The position numbers and the translations under genes are program-made. From Sporosarcina cascadiensis (GTDB lineage Bacteria > Bacillota > Bacilli > Bacillales_A > Planococcaceae): a DNA stretch of 64,000 nucleotides. The notes beneath the pieces are model-generated. The model saw only the letters and a list, made by a program, of their open reading frames with translations. It searched no databases and had not been told where the DNA came from. The DNA lies in the NCBI RefSeq assembly GCF_009650995.1, contig NZ_WHVV01000014.1, positions 1 to 64,000 on the forward strand, written 5' to 3'. Positions 63,743-64,000 of this stretch are shown in pieces (within the stretch, counting starts at the first letter, position 1; every line of letters begins with the position of its first letter).

Positions 63743-63870
63743 GTTTGATTCCTTCCATTTCTTAAGAGATACTTATACAGTTTACCCCTCGGCACGTCTT
63801 TGTACAATCTTTAACTGACAGCAACTTGGTGTATAATGAAAATCAAAACGAATGAAAGCGTGGTTCTACT

Positions 63871-64000
63871 ATGTATGATGTAATCGTGATCGGCGGCGGG
63901 CCGTCCGGCTTAATGGCTTCCATTGCAGCTGCTGAACAGCATAAGCGGGTGCTGCTTCTTGAAAAAGGACGAAAGCTCGGCAATAAATTGGCAATTTCCG
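63871..64000 (+). CDS. FAD-dependent oxidoreductase (YtfP/HI0933-like), N-terminal 43 codons
   Basis: Only the first 43 codons lie in the window. They encode [20 protein letters not shown], a classic FAD-binding Rossmann start, then [21 protein letters not shown] sequence, typical of the YtfP/HI0933 flavoprotein family. Divergent from murJ, with a weak ribosome site. The window ends inside the gene. Confidence 0.82.
   Translation, partial: MYDVIVIGGGPSGLMASIAAAEQHKRVLLLEKGRKLGNKLAIS

Overview
The window reads as chromosome of a low-to-moderate G+C, endospore-forming member of the Bacillales. The gene content and order, the small acid-soluble spore protein gene with a sigma-G-type promoter, the frequent GTG/TTG starts with strong AGGAGG sites, and the bacillithiol-free but sigma-B/CcpA-equipped gene set suggest the Planococcaceae (Sporosarcina-like). 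The genus is an inference. Most of the window follows the Bacillus subtilis block that runs from sppA/nadK (yteI/ytdI) past sspA-thiI-iscS-ezrA, rpsD-tyrS, acuABC-ccpA-aroA-ytxHG-murC-sftA-ytpRQ to ytoP-ytnP-trmB-dat-murJ-ytfP.

Region 1 (1-3.2 kb): sppA (cut by the window edge), nadK and an acyl-CoA synthetase of the YtcI type. Region 2 (3.2-21.7 kb) is an accessory block that breaks the conserved order. It holds a minus-strand unit (aminotransferase, D-2-hydroxyacid dehydrogenase, TRAP transporter dctQMP), a second minus-strand unit (hutU, YjiH-like membrane protein, hutI, M20 peptidase, YuiF-type transporter, hutH), a divergent PAS-AAA+-Fis sigma-54 activator and rpoN/sigL itself. Each of the two metabolic units has a near-perfect -24/-12 sigma-54 promoter, and each has a shared 21-bp motif about 240-260 bp upstream. 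CcpA operators (cre) are also present. The simplest reading is one sigma-54-controlled, catabolite-repressed locus for histidine and possibly imidazole hydroxy/oxo-acids. No hutG and no hutP are seen.

Region 3 (21.8-34.7 kb): spore protein, thiI-iscS, ezrA, a DUF342 protein, a membrane-anchored trypsin-like protease, a YflT stress protein, a CMD-family protein, a release-factor-like protein, an apparent orphan structured RNA with a consensus promoter, methionine gamma-lyase, and rpsD with its leader. Region 4 (34.7-47.8 kb): tyrS with a complete tyrosine T-box, a class A penicillin-binding protein, acuABC (without acsA beside it), ccpA, aroA, an FtsA-like actin-family protein, and sigma-B-type ytxG-ytxH. 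Region 5 (47.8-64 kb): murC, sftA, ytpR, ytpQ, a lipoprotein, a DUF84 NTPase, ytoP, ytzB, ytnP, trmB, a NERD-like protein, dat, ytzE, an RsuA-family pseudouridine synthase, murJ and the first 43 codons of ytfP.

Two non-coding dispersed elements stand out. A repeat of about 250-340 bp (8.9-9.2 kb and 48.3-48.6 kb) keeps an RNA-like stem through compensatory changes. A G+C-rich Bacillaceae-type repeat lies at 48.0-48.2 kb. No tRNA, rRNA, CRISPR array, insertion sequence with a transposase, or prophage was found.
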